From DASSUW01 sp963806395 (lineage in GTDB: Bacteria > Actinomycetota > Thermoleophilia > Solirubrobacterales > Solirubrobacteraceae): a DNA stretch of 64,000 nt. The position numbers and the translations under genes are program-made. Positions 59,277 through 64,000 of this stretch are shown here, piece by piece (position 1 is the first letter of the stretch; every line of letters starts with the position of its first letter). A model generated the notes under the pieces. That model saw only the letters and a list, made by a program, of their open reading frames with translations. It did not search any database and was not told the origin of the DNA. The stretch is from NCBI GenBank assembly GCA_963806395.1, contig CAWDYI010000019.1, positions 686,741 through 750,740 of the forward strand, given 5' to 3'.

Positions 59277-60299
59277 ATGCGCCACGGCACCTACTCGATC
59301 GTCGCCCTCGACCCGGCCACCGGGGAGCTCGGAGCGGCCGTGCAGTCCCACTGGTTCTCGGTCGGCTCGCTCTGCATCTGGGCGCGGCCGGGCGTCGGCG
59401 CGGTGGCGACTCAGTCCGTCGTCGAGGTCGCGCACGGGCCGCACGCGCTGGATCGGATCGAGGCGGGGGAGAGCGCAGCCGACGCGCTCGCCGCGCTGAT
59501 CGCCGCCGACCCGCTGGGCGCCGTGCGCCAGGTCGGCGTGGTGGACGCGAGCTCCGGCGTCGCGGTCCACACAGGACCGGACTGCATCCCGTGCGCCGGC
59601 GACGCCGTCGGCGCGCACTGGTCGTGTCAGGCGAACATGATGGAGCGCGACACCGTGCCGGCCGCGATGTCGGCGGCGTTCGAGCATGCCGAGGGCGAGC
59701 TCGCCGACCGGCTGATGGCGGCGGTCGACGCGGCAGAGGGCGAGGGCGGCGACGTGCGCGGGCGCCAGTCGGCCGCCCTGCTGGTGGTGCCGCCCGAAGG
59801 GGAGGCGTGGAACGCGCGCATCGACCTGCGCGTCGAGGACCATCAGGACCCGGTGGGGGAGCTGCGGCGGCTGCTCGGCCTTCAGCGCGCGTACGAGCTG
59901 GCCGGCCGCGGCGACGAGCTGATGGCCGCCGACCAGCCGGTCGAGGCCGGCGCGCTCTACCGCCGCGCCGCCGAGCTCGCCCCCGAGTCCGACGAGCTGC
60001 TGTTCTGGGCCGGCCTCGCGCTCGCCCACTCGGGAGACCTCGAGGCCGGCGTCGACGCCGTGCGCCGCGCGATGGACGTCCACCCGAACTGGGGCCTGCT
60101 GCTCGACCGCCTCTCGCCCGAGTTCGCGCCCGCCGGACCGCAGGTCCGGGAGGCGCTGGGGCGAGCGCTCACCGGGCTTTCGCCCCGGACACCCGCAGGC
60201 GATCCTGATCCGCGGCTCAGCCGCCCGGCTAGCGCTCGCCCGGCAGCTTCACCGGGTTCACCGACACCGGCTGCCCGAGATCGAGCGCGGTGCGGATGA
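59277..60299 (+). CDS. DUF1028 family Ntn-hydrolase-like protein with C-terminal helical repeats
   Basis: 340 aa. The N-terminal 210 residues match DUF1028: HGTYSIVALDPATGELGAAV, SLCIWARPGVGAVATQSVVE, HTGPDCIPCAGDAVGAHWSC and QANMMERDTVPAAM. A putative peptidoglycan-binding/TPR-like tail follows (LMAADQPVEAGALYRRAAEL, LALAHSGDLEAGVDAVRRAM). The last 30 residues are Pro/Ala/Arg-rich and run 71 bp into the convergent kgd gene, so the tail may be a recent read-through extension. No enzymatic activity is known for the family. Confidence 0.88.
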   Translation: MRHGTYSIVALDPATGELGAAVQSHWFSVGSLCIWARPGVGAVATQSVVEVAHGPHALDRIEAGESAADALAALIAADPLGAVRQVGVVDASSGVAVHTGPDCIPCAGDAVGAHWSCQANMMERDTVPAAMSAAFEHAEGELADRLMAAVDAAEGEGGDVRGRQSAALLVVPPEGEAWNARIDLRVEDHQDPVGELRRLLGLQRAYELAGRGDELMAADQPVEAGALYRRAAELAPESDELLFWAGLALAHSGDLEAGVDAVRRAMDVHPNWGLLLDRLSPEFAPAGPQVREALGRALTGLSPRTPAGDPDPRLSRPASARPAASPGSPTPAARDRARCG

Positions 60300-62700
60300 T
60301 GCGCGTCTGCTCGACCGTGTGGGCGGCCGGGTAGCCCTCGCCGGTCGATGCGCGCTCGGGGCGGCCGACGTAGCCGAACTCGAGCGTCGAGGGCAGGATG
60401 TGGAGCAGGCGCGGTGACATGTGGGCGCGGGCGCCCATGTTGCGCGGCTCCTCCTGCGCCCACACGACCTCGCGCAGGTTCGGGTAGCGCGCCACCTCGT
60501 CGAGGATCTGCTGCTGCGGGAACGGATACAGCAGCTCGACGCGTGAGATCGCGACGCCCTCGTTGTTCTCGCGCGTCGCGTGGCCCTTGAGGTCGTAGTA
60601 GATCTTGCCGGTGCACAGCACCAGCCGGGTGACCTTCTCCTCGTCGATCCGCGGCTCGCTCAGCACCGGGAAGAAGCGCGACTCCGACAGGTGCTCGATC
60701 CGCGACGTCGCCTGCGGCAGGCGAAGCAGCGACTTCGGGGTCATGATCACCAGCGGGCGCTGCTTGGCCACGCGCGCCTGGCGGCGCAGCAGGTGGAAGT
60801 ACTGGGCCGGCGTCGTCAGGTTGGCGACGCGGATGTTGCCCTCGGCGGCCAGGATCAGGAACCGCTCCAGCCGCGCCGAGGAGTGCTCAGGGCCGGAGCC
60901 CTCGTAGCCGTGCGGGAGCAGCAGCGTCAGGCGCGTCGTCTGGCCCCACTTGGACAGCGCCGACACGATGAACTGGTCGATCACCACCTGCGCCGAGTTG
61001 ACGAAGTCGCCGAACTGGGCCTCCCAGGCGACCAGCGTCTCGGGCGCCTCCATCGAGTAGCCGTACTCGAAGCCGAGGCAGGCGATCTCCGACAGCGGCG
61101 AGTTGTGCAGCTCCATCGGGGCCTTCGCGCCCGGCAGGCTCTGGATCGGAGACACGCGCTGGCCGGTCTTCGCGTCGTGCAGCACGAGGTGGCGCTGCGA
61201 GAACGTGCCGCGCTCGGTGTCCTGACCCGTCAGCCGCACCGGCGTGCCCTCGGTCAGCAGCGACGCGAACGCGAGCGCCTCGGCCTGCGCCCAGTCGATG
61301 CCGCCGTCGGCGCCGACCGTCTCGCGCCGGCGCTCGAGCTGCTTGGCGAGCTTCGGATGGACGGAGAAGCCGTCGGGGACCCGCAGCAGGTCGTCGTTGA
61401 GCCCGCGCAGGATGTCGCCGTCGACCGCCGTCTTGACCTCCGGGGACGCCGAGCGGTCGAGCTCGTAGCCGCCGGTCGGCTGCTGCGCGCCGGCCTCGGA
61501 GAGCTCCTCCTTCAGCTCGCGGTGGCGGCGCGCGAGCGTCTCCCAGATCTCCGTCGCCAGCCCGTCGGTCTCCTCCTGCGTCATCACGCCCTGCTCGACG
61601 AGCTGGGCGGCGAACAGGTCGCGCACCGGCGTCTTGCTCTTGATGATCGCGGCCATCTCCGGCTGCGTGTACGCCGGCTCGTCGGTCTCGTTGTGGCCGA
61701 ACCGGCGGTAGCCGATCAGGTCGAGCATCACGTCGTGGCCGAACTCCTGGCGGAACGCGAAGGCCAGGCGGACGGCGGAGATGCATGCCTCCACGTCGTC
61801 GGCGTTGACGTGGATGATCGGGACGTCGAAGCCCTTGGCGATATCCGACGCCCACCGGGTGGAGCGCGAGTCGTCCGGATCGGTGGTGAAGCCGACCTGG
61901 TTGTTCTGGATGATGTGCAGCGTGCCGCCGACGGTGTAGCCGTCGAGCGCCTGCAGGTTCAGCGTCTCCGACACCACGCCCTGGCCCGGCAGCGCGGCGT
62001 CGCCGTGCAGGATGATCGGGATCGCGGCGTTGGTGTCCAGGTGCGCGTGCGGGCCCTGGCGGCTCGTCTGGATCGCGCGCGTGGCGCCCTCGACCACGGG
62101 CGAGACGTACTCGAGGTGGCTCGGGTTGGACTCGAGCCGCACGATGATCGAGCCGTCGTTCTCCAGCCGGTACGTGCCCTGCGCGCCGTGGTGGTACTTG
62201 ACGTCGCCGGTGCCGCCCTGCGGGATCGTGGTCACGGCCTCGATCGAGGAGGCGCCCTCGAACTCGCGGAAGATCGTCTCGTAGGCGCGGCCGAGGTTGT
62301 GGGCGAGCACGTTCAGCCGGCCGCGGTGGGCCATGCCGAGCACGACCTCGCGCGCCCCGTGGGCCGCCGACAGCTGGATCATCTCGTCGAGCATCGGGAC
62401 CGTCGTGTCCAGGCCCTCGATCGAGAACTGCTTCTGGCCCAGGTACGCCTTGTGCATGAACCGCTCGAGCGAGTCGACCTGCGTCAGCCGCCGCAGCAGC
62501 TTGCGCTTCTCCTCCTCCGACAGCGGCGCGCGGAACGCCCCGGATTCGATCTTCTCGCGCAGCCACATCCGCTGGCGGTGCGACGCGATGTGCTCGATCT
62601 CGTACGCGATCGTGCCGCAGTAGGTCTCGCGAAGGTGCGGCAGCGCGTCGGCCAGCGTCGCCCCGGGCACGTACGTGCGCAGGATCTTGGCCGGGATCAT
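60229..62700 (-). CDS. kgd: 2-oxoglutarate dehydrogenase/decarboxylase E1 half (Kgd-type)
   Basis: 823 aa. Thiamine-diphosphate-dependent decarboxylase of the TCA cycle. E1 hallmarks: GMAHRGRLNVLAHNLGRAYE, PSHLEYVSPVVEG, ILHGDAALPGQGVVSETLNL, TLHIIQNNQVGFTT, IHVNADDVEACI and YRRFGHNETDEPAYTQPEM. In actinomycetes this domain is normally fused after an E2 acyltransferase domain in one long protein. Here the ATG at 62700 overlaps the stop of the E2 part in ATGA, with GGAG 10 bases upstream, so it could be translated by coupling. The frame analysis suggests the split arose from small indels (see the next entry). Confidence 0.95.
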   Translation of the reverse strand: MIPAKILRTYVPGATLADALPHLRETYCGTIAYEIEHIASHRQRMWLREKIESGAFRAPLSEEEKRKLLRRLTQVDSLERFMHKAYLGQKQFSIEGLDTTVPMLDEMIQLSAAHGAREVVLGMAHRGRLNVLAHNLGRAYETIFREFEGASSIEAVTTIPQGGTGDVKYHHGAQGTYRLENDGSIIVRLESNPSHLEYVSPVVEGATRAIQTSRQGPHAHLDTNAAIPIILHGDAALPGQGVVSETLNLQALDGYTVGGTLHIIQNNQVGFTTDPDDSRSTRWASDIAKGFDVPIIHVNADDVEACISAVRLAFAFRQEFGHDVMLDLIGYRRFGHNETDEPAYTQPEMAAIIKSKTPVRDLFAAQLVEQGVMTQEETDGLATEIWETLARRHRELKEELSEAGAQQPTGGYELDRSASPEVKTAVDGDILRGLNDDLLRVPDGFSVHPKLAKQLERRRETVGADGGIDWAQAEALAFASLLTEGTPVRLTGQDTERGTFSQRHLVLHDAKTGQRVSPIQSLPGAKAPMELHNSPLSEIACLGFEYGYSMEAPETLVAWEAQFGDFVNSAQVVIDQFIVSALSKWGQTTRLTLLLPHGYEGSGPEHSSARLERFLILAAEGNIRVANLTTPAQYFHLLRRQARVAKQRPLVIMTPKSLLRLPQATSRIEHLSESRFFPVLSEPRIDEEKVTRLVLCTGKIYYDLKGHATRENNEGVAISRVELLYPFPQQQILDEVARYPNLREVVWAQEEPRNMGARAHMSPRLLHILPSTLEFGYVGRPERASTGEGYPAAHTVEQTRIIRTALDLGQPVSVNPVKLPGER

Positions 62701-63999
62701 GCTGCATGATCTCCGGCGGTCAGGCCGAGCGGCTCGGGATCGAGCGCGGGGTCGCCCTCGGGCTCGGAGCCGAGCGGGTCCAGGCGGGCCGCCAGGTGGC
62801 CGTGCGTGCGGTGCGCCTTGACCAGCGAGGTCGCGGCCTGCACGGCCTGCAGCAGCTGCTCGCTCGGGGCCTCGGCGGGCGCGGCGGGGGCGGGCGCTGC
62901 CTCGGCCCGCGCGGGCACGACGGTCGGCGCCGCCCGCGGTCCGGGCGCCGCCGGCGCGGGGCCGAGCGTGGCGCCCAGGTCGGCGAAGACCTGCTCGTAG
63001 AACTCGTGCTCGCCCAGCAGATACTGGTCGACCACCTGCAGGAACTGGCCGGACTCGGCGCCCTGGATGATGCGATGGTCGTACGTCGACGTCATCGTCA
63101 TCACCTTCTCGGCGCCGATCGAGGCGCCGACCGCGGCGAGGCCGGGCGGGTAGCCGATCGCGCCGGTGGCCACGATCGTGCCCTGGCCCCTCATCAGCCG
63201 CGGGACGGAGGCGATCGTGCCGATGCCGCCGGGGTTGGTGAGCGAGACGTTGGCGCCCTGGAGGTCGTCGGCCGTCAGCGCGTTGTCGCGGGCGCGGGCG
63301 ATCAGGTCGTTGAACGCGGCGAGGAACTCGGAGAACGAGAGCCGGCCGGCGTCGCGGATGACGGGGACCATCAGCGTGCGGCCGCCGTCCTTGCGCTCGA
63401 CGTCGACCGCGATGCCGAGGTTGACCTGCCCGGCGTCGATGAAGTGCGGCTTGCCGTCGATCTCCTCGAAGGTGCGCGCCATCACCGGCATCTGCTCGGT
63501 CGCCGCGCGCGCGACCGCGTACGCGATCAGGTGGGTGAACGAGACGCGCTGGCCGGCCTCCTTGAGCTGCTTGCGGCGGGCGTCGAGCGCGGTGACGGTG
63601 AGCGTGCGGAACGAGGTCGCGGTCGGCACCGCGCGTGACTCGTCCATGTACTTCGCGAGCATCGCGCTCGCGCCCTTGATCAGCGTCGCCTCAGCCGGAG
63701 CCGGGGCTGCCGCTCGCGCCGTTCCTCGGCGGCCAGCACGTCGGCCTTCGAGATGCGTCCGTCCGGGCCCTGAGCCCTGCACGGATGCGAGGTCGACGCC
63801 GTGCGCCGCGGCGACGCGCGCCGCCACCGGCGTCACCTTGACGCTGTCGGGGATCTGCGCGGGCGCGCTGCCTCTGTGCGCGGGGGCGCTCGTCGGCTCG
63901 GGCGCCTTCGCCGGCGCGGGCCGCGCGCCGTTGTCGGCCCGGTATGCGCGCGAGCACGTCGCCGACGTGCACCGTGTCTCCCGCCTGCGCGAGGATCTC
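62697..63999 (-). pseudogene. kgd: E2-like half of Kgd with several reading-frame breaks (5' end outside window)
   Basis: Intact in one frame from about 63715 to 62697: the acyltransferase core (DESRAVPTATSFRTLTV, VSFTHLIAYAVARAATEQM, TYDHRIIQGAESGQFLQVV) and an Ala/Pro linker to E1. Upstream, the lipoyl end EILAQAGDTVHVGDVLARI (63999-63943) lies in a different frame; removing one C from CCC at 63938-63940 joins it to ADNGARPAPAK. Likewise the subunit-binding sequence GRISKADVLAAEE becomes readable only after removing one C at 63763-63764, and one base must be restored near 63715. At 62700-62725 the expected linker EIMQ is in the third frame. Either the sequence has errors here or the gene is decaying; catalytic residues downstream are kept. 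Confidence 0.75.
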
Positions 64000-64000
64000 G

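Overview
The window is high-GC DNA, densely coded on both strands, and looks like a chromosomal segment of an actinomycete. The closest fit is the Thermoleophilia/Solirubrobacterales. This rests on a NucS mismatch endonuclease, a Kgd-type fused E2/E1 2-oxoglutarate dehydrogenase, a gluABCD-type amino-acid importer, an Rpf-like transglycosylase, frequent GTG/TTG starts, and secreted beta-propeller proteins with a Cys/Arg-rich C-terminal domain. The taxon is inferred; there is no rRNA, tRNA, integrase, insertion sequence or CRISPR in the window.

Layout. 1-1.5 kb: 3' end of a large protein with a nuclease-like tail. 1.5-4.3 kb: small envelope/stress proteins (DUF3618, holin-like, two small ones) and a BrkB/YihY membrane protein. 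4.4-6.6 kb: a TetR-type DNA-binding domain fused to a SpoIIE phosphatase. 6.6-13.8 kb: Tat-type dienelactone hydrolase, a LAL-type LuxR regulator, a winged-helix glycosylase-like protein, and a TetR regulator divergent from a 14-TM drug exporter. 13.8-20.6 kb: coiled-coil transglycosylase, flavin-binding protein, UppP, then NAD salvage (nicotinate phosphoribosyltransferase convergent with nicotinamidase), PIMT, a hydroxyacid dehydrogenase and a Vms1-like peptidyl-tRNA hydrolase. 20.9-27.3 kb: lipoprotein-type class V aminotransferase, aconitase, M42 peptidase and a HAD phosphatase apparently starting at CTG. 27.3-32 kb: gamma-glutamyltransferase next to a four-gene cluster resembling the mau (methylamine dehydrogenase) maturation set, with a Tat-exported Cys-rich protein.

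32-45.8 kb: a GGDEF protein and an HD-GYP protein with similar-looking membrane halves, two large secreted proteins sharing a C-terminal domain, EttA, a 62-residue secreted peptide with a Cys-Asn-Pro-Arg-Trp-Gly-Cys end, a glutamine-amidotransferase hydrolase and a flavin oxidase. 45.75-46.15 kb is the only gene-free stretch above 300 bases. 46.1-49.9 kb: a J-domain/TPR protein, a solute-binding/VWA protein and a membrane coiled-coil protein, probably one unit. 49.9-53 kb: gluDCBA-type ABC importer. 53.2-56.7 kb: a secreted LamG protein with an almost perfect 914-bp internal duplication. 56.9-60.3 kb: NucS, crotonase, YjbQ, an alkyltransferase-like protein and a DUF1028 protein, with a 163-bp near-palindromic element at 58309-58471. 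60.2-64 kb: Kgd, whose E2 half carries several reading-frame breaks.

The best candidates for something undescribed are the mau-like redox cassette (29047-31965), the 163-bp hairpin element, the J-domain/VWA cluster, the shared C-terminal domain of the secreted proteins and the small Cys peptide.
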